Of a stretch of DNA of 64,000 bases, positions 1 through 11,300 are shown in pieces. A program made the position numbers and the translations under genes. Source of the DNA: Sternotherus odoratus (lineage: Eukaryota > Chordata > Testudines > Kinosternidae). The notes below the pieces were generated by a model, which ran no database searches, was not told the DNA's origin, and was given only the letters and a program-made list of their open reading frames with translations. Where the stretch lies: positions 11,869,206 through 11,933,205 of the forward strand of contig JAVMKO010000020.1 in the NCBI GenBank assembly GCA_032164245.1, given 5' to 3'. Within the stretch, counting starts at the first letter, position 1; each line of letters opens with the position of its first letter.

Positions 1-1390
1 GAGTGTGAGGGGGCAGCTGCCGGAGGGTTGGCATTCACGGGGTGGAACTGGACAGAACAGACTGGCCCTGAACGGAGGCCATCTGACGTCGGGGATGAGA
101 CTTGTTTGGTCTCTTTAGAGGCAGCGAGAGGGGAGGGAGCAGGGTGCCTGATACAGGCTGGCCCAGGCAAGGAGGGAGGTTTCTTATTTGCTGCCACACT
201 GGTTAACAAGGCTGGAATCAGGGGTGCTGGGAACAGAGATGACCTATCCCTCCTCGAGGGCCTGTTGGCGTGTCTTGGTCACTACTCCAGGGCCCTCTCT
301 GAAGCATTATCATATTAGTTAGAGAGGTGGATCTGACCCACCGCCCCCTGGCGAGCCCACACTTCAGTATGGTTGCAGTCCAGATCAGGGTCCACCGCCA
401 AATGCCATGGGTTGCCCCTAGCAACACACACGGCACTCGGCAAGGGCCAGGCCCTGCTTAAATTGAAATGATCCACTCAAAGATGGAACGATGAAAGGAC
501 ATTGGGAAGGGGCAGATGTGCCAAGGAAATGGGGTCGCCTGAGGGAATGAGAGCAGAGGTGGAGCCAGGGCAAGGTGAGGAGAAAAGAGAAGGAGGTTGG
601 AGTGAGTTGAGGGGAAAGAGAGGTGCAGGATAGAGGGGGGTGATGGTCAGGTGACTGAGGCAGCAGGAACATGGGATGGTCCCAATAAAAGGGCTTTCGA
701 TGGACTGGAGGGACGGGAGAGGTTAGGAGGTCAAGGGGAGTGGTGACTAAGGATATGTCTACAATGGAGCCGGAGGTATAATGGCTCCATTAGCTCCCCT
801 CCCCTCCCCGTTAGCTGATTGACTTAGCACACTAATTATAGTAATGTAGCCATGGCAGACGAGCAGACGAGACCAGCTCCCCACTCCAGGTATGTGCTCA
901 GGCAGCTAGCCCCTCCCACCACTCTTTGGCTACATGGCGAGTCTTAGCATGCTTGCTGGATGAGCAGGAACACAGGTAAGTCTCCTCAGGCTGGAAATTG
1001 CCCCTTCCCACTCCAGAGTAGCCGTACTCTGAGGCATAGCCTGCGAGTTGAGCTATAGGGATCAAGGGACGATAAAACAGACATCAAAGCCAGGGAACAT
1101 CTCAAGAGCCTGCTAGATAACAACCCCTGAGGAGCGACGGCACTAGGGGCACTGGCTGTGACGCAGAAAAGGCCGAATCAACCTCATGGGAAGAGACACA
1201 GGGTCCCTCAGATAGTGGCTAGGAGGGCCGCTAGCTATGGCAGGGATGCAAAGCAACAGACCCGTTCGACGGCAGGACCCCCTCCTGCTCATTAACCCAC
1301 CACAAGGGCCTGAAGATTGTAGGGTGGCTGTGCATTCCGATACTCTGGTGACCCAGGTGGGGGAGAGAGTTAGAGACGGGCACATGGCTG

Positions 1391-1414
1391 GGTGGATGGA
1401 TGGATGGATGGATA
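1391..1414 (+). repeat. (GGAT)n microsatellite
   Basis: Five perfect or near-perfect GGAT units. Confidence 0.85.
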
Positions 1415-2764
1415 GGGAAGGACACCTGGACAGGGAGAAGTGGGGGAGGCAATGGACTGGCCCTCTGAAGGAGGGGGGAGCTTTGGCAGTGACAATCAGC
1501 CTGGAGCTGTAACATGATTAAATCTTGCTGGGAGCATTTCTCTGCCCCATGCAAGACACCACTGGGAGCTCTGTGCTGGGTCCGTAACCCTGAAACGTCC
1601 CTGCAGGTACAGACTAGAGATCGTGCAAAGGGGTGGCGGAGCCCCAGGCAGCCGCTCAGCCTGCAGCATAACACTAGCAGCCGGGATGCTTGCTGCTGTA
1701 TTGTCCCAAGCCTCCATTGGACACTGGGCTCAAGCAGATTGAGCTAATTAACCCCAGATTGTTAGCTTCCCTCCCTCTCTCTGGGAGCCTTTTCTTGCCC
1801 TGTGAGTGAGTGGTATGGGTTGACGCTGGGTTGTGCTCTCAAAGGAGGCATTCGGGGCATGCAGAGAGGTACAATTCCCCAGGCACTAACCCCATGAGAA
1901 CTGCATGCACTGCGTGTACCTCCGCAGCTGTCAGTGGGACGGCGGATAAGCCACGCTGAGGGCTGGTGTGGATGCCACTCAAATAGACCTACTTAGGGAA
2001 GACCAGATCCCCAGCAGCCTAGCTGGCAGGAAAACATGCACGTTTTCCATGGTAACCTGCCCGGTAGGCTTTGATTCACCAAAAATTCATCAAACCAGAG
2101 ACAAATTGGCACAAAACACATGTCCAAGCAGCTCTAGTTGGGGCTAAACAGAGGCCCTGCGGACTTCAGGGTAGCGGAGGACCTAGCATTGGTGGGAAAC
2201 GTGAGTGTTTCTTCTTACTGCCCGATTGTTTACTTTCCTGCCTGTCTCGGTATTCCTTTCTCCTCCGTCATGTGCTTCTCCCATCTGGGAGGCCTTAAAA
2301 GTCACCAGCTGCCTAATTTATTTAACGTTGCCTGTTTACCTTGCTGCTCTTGCATTTGTCTATGTGGTTTTCCCTGAGAGACTTTTTGTAGGTGCACAAA
2401 CAGAAAGAAAAAACCCCGCTCTCAAAGTGCAGTTAAGCTACAGCACCAGCCAGGCCCGGGGAGGACATTCAAAGCATAGCGCCAATAGCCCCGTTGCTGT
2501 GTTGGCCTTTGGGGCTCTCGTTTCAAGAGATACCGATTGCAAAGAAAAAGTGAGCATGATCTAAAAGTAGGGGTGATGCTGGGGACTGGTTAATAAGTGG
2601 CTGGCACCTGAGAAGGTTTGCAGAGTTTGTCCGGATGCTTTTCTTAACCAGCTCTGAGCCTTTGCTATTATTTGTATCGCTGTGGCAACTAGGGACCCTG
2701 TCTGGTCCAGGACTGCAAGAGAGGACTACTGTGTTGTGGCCACGCTGCTCGCCACAGACACGTG

Positions 2765-2860
2765 GGCTGGAAACAACAGAGATAGAACTAGGGTCCTCCT
2801 GCTGCAAAAGCACAACCATCGACCACTTGAGCTAGAAGAGAATCTCCATTAGCTTTGTTT
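2765..2860 (-). mobile_element. tRNA-derived SINE fragment
   Basis: The minus strand has TAGCTCAAGTGGT (A-box-like) and GGACCCTAGTTCTATC (B-box-like), spaced as in a tRNA head. Not a functional tRNA. Confidence 0.5.
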
Positions 2861-3934
2861 GCAGCATAAAGCCTGTGACAAACAGCCTGATTGCAAGCAG
2901 CAGAGGGCAGCAGTGCATGTACACACAAGCTAGTTCCTTACAATACTTTTATTGCCAATTATTTATTACAAAGGCTCATCTCCGGAGCCTATTGCTTTGG
3001 GGAGATGAGCATTTTTCCAGCTTAGGGCACTGGCTCTCGACAGGTGTGTGAGAGAGCCCACAGCTGGACTCTTGCCTATATCCTGCTTTAAGGGAAAAGG
3101 CATCCAACAAGCTCATTTCACCTTGCCATGTAATAATGCGAGACCATTTGCCATCAATGGAATTTTCTAAGGGGAGTTTATTGAGGTTTCACAGATGCAC
3201 GAGGGATGAATTTGGCTGGTTGCCATATTGCATAAGCAAAGAAAACTATGTCATAGGTTCTAATTCAGCATGCAAATTGCAAGGAACATTTACATCTTTA
3301 ATTGACATTGAACAAGACATCAGCGGCAGCAGCAGCAAAGACAGCTACCCTGCAAGCAGACATGCCTCTGTGAAATGTAAGTGCCTATATATATATATTT
3401 TTAAAAAACCAATTAAATGATATTTCTGCAAATGGGTTACCAACTATCTTGTTTAAAAGTTAATTGAATATTCCTTCCAAGTTTGATGTACATTTCTCTT
3501 TTGATATAACTGCCTCCTTTGGCAGCCAGAAATTAAAGGGGCGGACATCACAATGGGCCAAGCTTCAAAACAGAGAAGGCGGAAAATACAAAAAAGGAAC
3601 TGGATTTTCCAGACATTTCCTGCAACTGCTGCTGTGTCTAAGGCTAGTTGAATAGCACAGGAGTGAGGGAATGCAGTACACACTTGAGAACACTAGGAGA
3701 AGTGGGAGAGAAAGAGGAGAACTACAAAATGGTGGGAGCCTTCATGTGTTAGCCTGAATCCAGCTCTGCTCTGCAGACTGCTCCCTTACTTCGCTCAAAA
3801 TGCAGCAGTTGCCTTTGCTGATATTTTAAACTATTGTACAGTCATGTTTGTCCAGTTATGTGGGACATGAAAACCACCACGGGTCTGGCTGAAGAGCAAG
3901 TATAATTGACAGCACAAGCAAGAGAGAACTAGAA

Positions 3935-4445
3935 GGGATGTTAACAAAGTCCTGTGGCACCTTAAAGACTAACTATAAAGTTTTGAAGCATGAGCTTTCG
4001 TGGGCTAATACCCACTTCGTCGGATGCAGGCAGTAGAAGTGTTCAATTGTTCACAAACAGGCAGTTATAGAAAAGTAGGTAGGGGGGAGGTGAAAAGGTT
4101 AGTCCAATTAAGCTGAGCCAGCTTGTTATCTCCGATCAGGGAGTGTGGATTATTCGTCTAGCATTTGAATGGGGTGTGTGGACATGGAGAGATGAGAAAC
4201 AATGTCTGTAATGAGCCAACCATTGTAGATCCCGGTTCAATCCCAAAGTGTGTGAGCTGAATTTGCAAATGAATTGAAGCTCTGCAGTCTCTCTTTGCAG
4301 TCTGGATTTGAAGTTCCCTTTCTGCAGAATGGTGACCTTTAAATCTGTAATAGTGTGTCCAGGCAGGTTGAAGTGTTCCCCTACAGGTTTTTGTATATTG
4401 CCATTCCTAATATCTGATAGAAGGGATGGTCATTTCAGATAGAAA
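3935..4445 (-). mobile_element. Penelope-like retroelement 3' fragment with GIY-YIG endonuclease remnant
   Basis: On the minus strand, 4440-4230 translates in pieces to GEHFNLPG and KVTILQKGNFKSRLQRETAE, the C-terminal endonuclease end of Penelope-like elements. It is followed by a non-coding tail and the terminal unit with a hammerhead-type motif (3988-4027) and GGTGCCACAGGACTTTGTTA. It is truncated and not able to move. Confidence 0.72.
3988..4027 (-). ncRNA. Hammerhead-type ribozyme motif in Penelope-like element
   Basis: The minus strand reads GCATCCGACGAAGTGGGTAT then TAGCCCACGAAAGC. That gives core CCGACGA (consensus CUGANGA with one U-to-C change), a GUGGG/CCCAC stem and core GAAA. 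Penelope-like elements are known to carry hammerhead motifs. The core change probably kills cleavage. Confidence 0.55.
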
Positions 4446-4921
4446 CGTTGCTTCTCTTCATTCTGCTTATGGTGTTTAGATGCTGTGGGCCTGCTGGAAA
4501 CCCCATAGGCAGACAAAGGAACCCCTTGTGTGCACGAAATGCAAGACTGCTAGTGAGCTATTGATACTGTGAGACTACAGGGCATGAGTCTTTATGCAGA
4601 GAAGTCTGATTTTAGCACATAAAGGCTTACTCAGTGAGGTCTGTAGTTGCAGATATTAAATTGCACAGTGCATAGATTAAAATGAATACATTCAGGGGAC
4701 ATGTCTCTGTTTCAGATAACAAAGTATGGGGTGATGCTTGGATAAGTAAGGTTTGCCTATTGGTTTGGGTTTTGAATGAATCTAAACTCTAAGTAGAGAG
4801 GAGTTCAAACTCTTAGGAATTGGAACTGCCAGCTGGGCTGCATCCCACTTACAAAACAGACCCTTTAGTGGCTGTATCTCTAGAGTTAACAGCCTACTAC
4901 TGCTACTAGCTGATGGAGTTA

Positions 4922-5000
4922 TTTCTTTAGCTCAGGTGGTGGTGGTCTGTGATCCAATACTGTAGGTCTTTGGTTCAAACCCAGGTGATGAGCTGCGGCG
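4922..5000 (+). mobile_element. tRNA-derived SINE fragment
   Basis: TTAGCTCAGGTGGTGGTGG is A-box-like and TTGGTTCAAACCCAGG is B-box-like. No cloverleaf closes, so it is a SINE head rather than a tRNA gene. Confidence 0.5.
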
Positions 5001-5049
5001 GGGGAATTATGTGATGGCTCAGTAGGGTGACCGTATAGCAAGTGTGAAA

Positions 5050-7984
5050 AATCTAGACCTCTACTAAAAGCATGAGTTGGTTGACTAAAGAGCTATAGCT
5101 ACATTCCTGGGGGCAGAAATAAGGCATTTCCTTTGTGAATTGGTACAGAGGCAGGCCTGTAGCACCCAGCGGCTTGCAATTACATGTATCTAGCCAGTGA
5201 GACTCATGCAGCTCCAGTAGGTAACCACGAATGGGAATAAAACCCAATTCCCTTCAGTCGGAGGGTAAAACTTTGTTCAAAGGTATGGATGAAGGTTTGA
5301 GGTTCTACCTGGGGAGAGGGGTCTGGTCATGTTGTAGCTATAAGGAAGGAAATGCACCAGAGGAAGAGATTTGTGAGTCCCAGCTCTTCTCGCACATGGG
5401 CACTTGTGCAATGGAAATGAGCGGTGATCCTTCCTGGTGCTAACAGCTCAGCAGAGCCAGGAAGAGGAAATGTTTGGCCCAAGTTGACCCTGAGATGAGG
5501 GGCTTATGGAATCAACCAAGAGGGCTTGCCTGCTTCTTCTATCAGGAAAGGTCACTAGAGGGAGGAATATTGTGACAGTGCAAATAGGGCGGCAGGCAGG
5601 GAGAAAAAACGGTCGGGGTGGATGGAGTGAAGAGAGGCAGAAGGCGAGTGCCTCCTGGAATGCTAATGGAGCAATCGAGCTAAGTGAGCTGTGCAGGTGA
5701 ATGGAAGAGCAGCAATGAAGGGAGGTGAAAGTTCAAGGAGACGGGAAGTCAGAGCATAGGGTAGAAACCAGCTCCCATTTATGCTGCCAGTGGGAGAGAA
5801 GCCCAAACAGTGACACTGAAATGTTCAGTGTGGCGGTGGCGGAGGCTCTCTGAGCGATTCTCCTTGTTATACTTTCTCAGAGCGGGAACGCGGGGATTTC
5901 AGCAGGACTGTCAGAGTCAGAAACTCCCACTAACCCCACATCCTTTCTCTTCTGGGAGCTAGGTTCTGAGTCAGGCCATCCATTTCCAAGCTAAGATTTG
6001 GGATACTCTCTCCTTTCTTCCTCTCTCATTCGCTCTCGCACACCAATCACTGTGATATCTCATCTCAGAATTGCCTTAAACGTACCAAGGCAAATTCTCT
6101 CCAGGACACACATGTGGGGAGTGCCCGTACTAGCACATACATAACATTAGCTGCCTTGAGTCAATTGGCAGTCAGTTAACTCGAGGTGGGAAAGCACTCC
6201 TGCAGGCAAACCCACTGACAGCTGTGCTGCGCCAGTGGGTACCAGGTCTGGGGAGTGGGAAGAGCTGGGAGGCGGTTGGAGGTATCCTGTGCCCCTAAAG
6301 GCTGTCAAGTGTCCATGGTTGTGTATGTATCAGAGACCGATGGAGCCGTGCTTCCCCATTGGTTACCAGCTGCCCCTTTATTAGATCGGAAGAGGAAAAA
6401 AAGAGAAGACGAGATTGCAAACAGAACCCCATCTCCATGGCAACCTGCAGCTCAATTTTTAACTTTTCACTATCCCTGGAAAGGTCCATTCCCCCCCTGT
6501 AAATTTCCAGGGTTTATTCACAGCAATAAGAACCGGGGCAGTTCCTGGCACTTGGGGAGTGACAGGCTGGAGGGGCCTGAAGTTGAAGCCCTTCACGACG
6601 CCAGCTGGTGATTACCGGTCAGGAAGTGGGTTTCCTATCCATCACTGCAGCTTGTAGATAGCAGGACTAGGGAGGACTGCATGTTTTCCTAGGCCACTGT
6701 CTAGAGTGGTTAGTTTGGGAATTTGGGAGCCAAGGCACCTGGGTTTTGTTTCTGGCTCTGCCACTGTCTGACTGTAGGCAAATCCCTTCCCCTCCCTACC
6801 TGGCCCACATTGCGGTTGTCTCCTAAAATTTCCCATTGATCGCAGCAATATCAAGAGCCCTAGTGTAGAGAAGGCTCTGTGGTTTTAACCCCTGCAGTAT
6901 TACATCATCACAACAGTGATGTCACACCATCACCTGCTGATATGATGTCATCTTTGCATTGCCCAATACATTCAGATAGTTTTAATTCTTGTCTTACAAG
7001 CTGCTAGAGCTTATGCAAGAAATGGGGCCAGTGTGGGAAAATCAAATGCTTCTGGGCATTAGCTGATAGCACTTCAGAGGTCAGGAAGGTATTCACAACT
7101 TCTCCTCCACTGTCAACAGTCGCTCAAGTGGTGTGTAGGGATGGGGCCACCCCTTTTTCGGATGTATTAGGGCTTGGCCACGCCCAAAAACTGTCTTGGA
7201 AGGGCCACAAGGAAGGGAGATTTTGTGGCATTTCTGATGGGATCAGGAAGCGGAAAGTACCTAGAGTCCCATCTGGGAACCCTTCTCCATGTGACTTCCA
7301 GCTTTAGAAAGGTCTGGATAGTTCAGCTAAGAAACCAGGCCTCTGGCCATGCAGGTGAACTCCGGCTCTGAGCCCTTCACTTTTCTCCCCGATGGTTATT
7401 AATTCTCGGTATGACCATCGTGCCTAGGAGGCCTAGTCATGGACCAGCACCCCATTGTGCTAGGCGCTGTACAAACACAGGACAAAGAGCGTGTCCTTTC
7501 TTGCTTCCTAAGCATGGCTCAGAGGCAGAGGTAGCACAGCAGAACCCCCCACAGTGACGTTCAGGGGGGCTGATTGGAGCCTGGGCCAGGGCAGACCCTT
7601 TCAACCATCTTTTGGGGGGGTGGATTTTTTCCCCGTCTTGGCAGATCATGTTTTATCGATTCAGAAATAGATGAGTGAAAGGGGCCTTTTGGAGCTGAAG
7701 TGAAAGCCGCGCTCGGCGTTCAGCTGTCACCCACCTCGGCATCAGCTGCCAGCCTCTCCCTGTTCCAGGACCCAAAAATAACCAGTGCTGGGTATATGAG
7801 GTCCCGTTCGCCCTCCTCCCGGAGAGAGAACAATCCCTTTGCATCTGTCAGCTAGGAGGGTGCACCCCCCGGCTCTGTCTATAACACCCTGGGTTCTAGG
7901 GCAGCAGAGCCGCAGTGCCAGAATGATGCCGTTAGAACACTGTCGTGCAAATGCTGCCTGCGTCTCCGGAAAGGTGTTTTTCCA
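5050..7984. other. Non-coding stretch
   Basis: MIR-like copy at 6690-6835. 7435-7500 holds CCATTGTGCTAGGCGCTGTA, a fragment of a widespread SINE-like family also seen near 9130 and 38750. Nothing else recognisable. Confidence 0.5.
6690..6835 (+). mobile_element. MIR-like SINE
   Basis: CTGGCTCTGCCACTGTCTGA followed by GTAGGCAAATCCCTTCCCC, the core and tail of MIR-type SINEs. Confidence 0.5.
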
Positions 7985-8310
7985 TCCATGTAGGTAACCA
8001 CCAAACTGAGCGGCAGTAGCTAGGTAGAGGGAAGAATTCTTCCATCAACCTAGCCTAGGGTGACCAGATGTCCCCATTTGATAGGGACAGTCCGATATTT
8101 GGGGCTTTTTCTTATATAGGCTCCTCTTACTCCTCCCCACTGTCCCAATTTTTCACACCTACTGTCTGGTCAGCTTAACCTAACTGCTTCTGAACCTGGG
8201 GTTAGGTGAACATAGCTATAGGGCTCAGGAGTGTGTGTATTTTTGACACCTCTGAGAACTGGAGCCAGGTCAGTGGAAACTTTAAGTGTAGACCAGGCTC
8301 CAGGAAAGGT
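7985..8310. mobile_element. MITE-like unit split by the insertion at 8058
   Basis: GGCAGTAGCTAGGTAGAGG and GAAGAATTCTTCCATCAACC match the element at 36226-36509. The right end reads AAGTGTAGACCAGGCT. Confidence 0.5.
8058..8175. mobile_element. Mariner-like MITE with TA target duplication
   Basis: Begins GGGTGACCAGATGTCC and ends CTGTCTGGTCAGCT, flanked by TA on both sides (8056-8057 and 8176-8177). It is inserted in another repeat whose parts are at about 7985-8055 and 8178-8310. Confidence 0.72.
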
Positions 8311-11300
8311 GGTGGGTGTGACTGTCCATCAACAAGCCACCTTATCTCTCATTAACCCTTCATGAACTGTTTCTATCATCAACACATCTGCAAACTATTC
8401 ATTGCTAGGGGCTCTTTGTCACCCTGTGGCTGGAACACCTATTGCAGACTATGCAGAAATCTCTCCAGGAACTTGTAATGGGAAGAGAGGGGACCTGGTA
8501 CCGCTCACAACCAGGGGAGATTGTTATTCAGAGTTAGAGTCTTGTGAATTTGGTGCTTGGAGGATCAGGGTCCTAGTCCCATCTCCCTGTTGTTGCCTGT
8601 AGCTTATCTAATAAGTTGTGTCAGGTCTCAGCAGAGCATGACTTTCTTACAGCCAGGGAGGCTGTGAGTATCTTCTGACTTCAATAGAGATCGGGCGCAC
8701 TCAGTGCCTTGAAGGTTTGAACCCTGAATCTCCAAAGATTCAGCACACTTGTGAGAGAAAAGAGGATATTCAAAGCTAAGTTTCCAATTAGCGACACTGT
8801 AATGGCTGTATTAGTCACTCATTAGTGGGAAAAGCCAGATGCTCTTAGGAATTAAATAAACTAAAAAGCTCTCCCCACCACCACCACCCTGGGAATATTT
8901 AGCTATGGCTCATACACGTTTCTTTTGTGCCGGGAGCATGACTGATATGACACGTGTGTGCACCGCGCTCTGGTGTTAAATCACTGATGAGGTTTGGATA
9001 ATTCATGTGGCTGAGAGTAGATTGGATTCTTTGGGCCATTTGGTTTTTCCGGTTCTGTTTCTCTTTTTGCTTTATCCAGACATTATTTCTTGGGGGATGC
9101 ACAGTTTTTCATTATATGTCTGTACAGCAAGGCTCCAATCCCTGACTGGGGCCACTGGGTGCCACTGCAATACAGATAATTAAAGGAGTAAATAAATGAT
9201 GTAGGAAAGAAATAATCAATGGAGACTATTCGGGCAGAATGTAACAGCATTGGCAGCATTGCCCTGCGTAGACTGCAGCTGCTGATTTTGGTTTCATGAG
9301 GCACAGTGGACTTGCCAGGCTGGAACAGACCCAAGGTCCAGCTAATTTCAGCCTCCTGACTCGCGAGGCACCAGCTGCTTCAGAGGAAGCTGTAAGAACC
9401 CCATGGTAGTATCTGTCTGCCCCCTGCGTGGGTCTCGTCCTGAGCTCCAATAGTCAAAGAATGGCTTAAAGATTGGAGATGCTGTGGGAGAGGATGGCGG
9501 GACATTGGCAGAGCGGTATAGGGGGCACAAGAGCGCTATGGGTCAGAACTGAGATGTGCAGGGGCCGAGGACTAGAATAGCTGGTGTTGCCAAGGGTGAG
9601 GACTGAAATGCAGAGCGACGTAGGGGAAGCTTACACAATGGCTGTCCTTATGAAACCTCCATCCACTAGTAGTCAAGCCCACTCTTCAGAGCACTGACTA
9701 GAAGTTTATTTCCCTTTGGAATGCAACATGTCACCCATATTATTTGACATTGAAGGCAAGGTATATTTCTAGCAGGAGGGAAGATTGGAACTTTTCAAGC
9801 ACAGCTCCCAGGAACAATAAGATCTTGATCCTTTGTGTGAAGCTATGTAACAATACCACAGCTGTGTGTGTGGGAGAGAGAGAGAGAGTCAGGAGCCTGT
9901 GTTCTGCTTTTCAAGGATGGAAATCATTTTATTTTATATTTGGCTTTGAAAACGGTGTGTTTTCTGTTCAATTGAGAGAATGTCAAGAGAGACTGGGTGC
10001 AGTTCAGAGCAGGCATAGCGCTGCTGGAAATGTTTGCTTTTCCAATGCAGCCTCATGTAGGAAATGGCCTGACGTGGCCTTGGAGGGGAGATTGAGATCG
10101 GACTGAGCAAATTAGGCAACTGCTGTTTTGCCACCTATTCCCTGCCTTGTTCAGGCACCTCCTGCACGGTAATCAACTCCTTCCCAGACTTGCTGTGTTC
10201 AGCTAAAAGCAAGCCTCTGGAATCCTGCTTGCTCCACAAGGATTTGTAGCAATTATAAGGCTCAGAGATGGTCTTAGCTGTGAGCAACTCAAGCAGCTCT
10301 TGGGGCAAGAATTGTTTGCACACTATCACACATTTATTCAGTAATTTGTGGCAGTGCGCGATTCCCCAGCAGTTGGGAAAGGTGCCAGGGAGGGGCCACT
10401 TTTAAGCCGGGGGAAGGAAACACACAGTCTAGTCCCCATCTCTGGCAGCTTAGCTAGGGCTGTGCTAACCCTAAGGCTTGGTTGGTGCAAGCCCAGCAGC
10501 TGCAGGGCAAAGAGAAGGGGTCCGATGGGCAGCCTCTGAGGAATGGCAGCGACTGGGACCGGTAAGACCATGAGGCTTTATGAAGCCGAGCAGGTCCCTG
10601 TCCACATGGGGCCTGCTTTTCATCTCGTGCACACTGATGTAAATCAAGAGTGACTCCATTAAAGTTGATGGATGTACACGGGGGGGCGGGGGTGGAACAG
10701 TTTTTATAGGGGAGGGTCTGAGAGTCATTGAACCAAGCTGTAAACCCTGCATAGACTGGAAACCACTTCAAGCCAGGGGGTGCAGAGCACCCCCCAGCCC
10801 CTATGGATTTACACCTGTCTGACGGAGATCAAACGTGCAGGGTACCAGGTGACGACAGACGAGGCTGAGTTGATAGACATGGGGGAGCAGGCTGGATTTC
10901 AGTAGAGCGCCTCACCCCCAGCCGGAGTCTCTGAGTGAGAGAACAAAGCCTTTCATCTCCCGCGGGAAGTCAGGGAGAGTGCAAAGGGTCAGCCACAGCA
11001 GCCAGGACAGGGACAATATGTTTCACCCGGGGAGGGAGGGGGGGCTGCGCGGAGCTCATTAATCTTATCAGGGTCAGCTCAGCCACAGAGTCCCCTCCTT
11101 GTCCGTCCCTGTCCAACTAGGTCAATTTGTCCGTCTCGTGACTTTCCTGGGGGCTCTACCTGCCCGGAGTGTCTTCCAGCCTGCCTGGGCTAAGCTCTGC
11201 TCTTTCCCGAGATAATGCCCTTGAGCTGCAGCGAGGGCATTTTAGCTACCCGCTCCAAGTGTTCCTTGTTTATTTCTAGGTCCCTCTCTGCCTGGGGAGG

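Larger units (their letters stand above)
1..3934. other. Non-coding flank
   Basis: Holds the GGAT microsatellite and a SINE head at 2765-2860. 775-850 is rich in TTAGCT and TAATTA motifs. No exon with convincing splice sites or recognisable protein. Confidence 0.5.

Noticed and set aside
4922..5000. Possible tRNA gene (A-box and B-box-like motifs)
   Set aside because: The acceptor stem does not close and a SINE-like body follows, so it is a SINE head.
10930..11060. Possible CpG-island promoter of LZTS1
   Set aside because: GC-rich in part (CCCGCGGG, GCTGCGCGGAGC) but short, CpG-poor overall and without a donor that could be tied to the 21644 exon.
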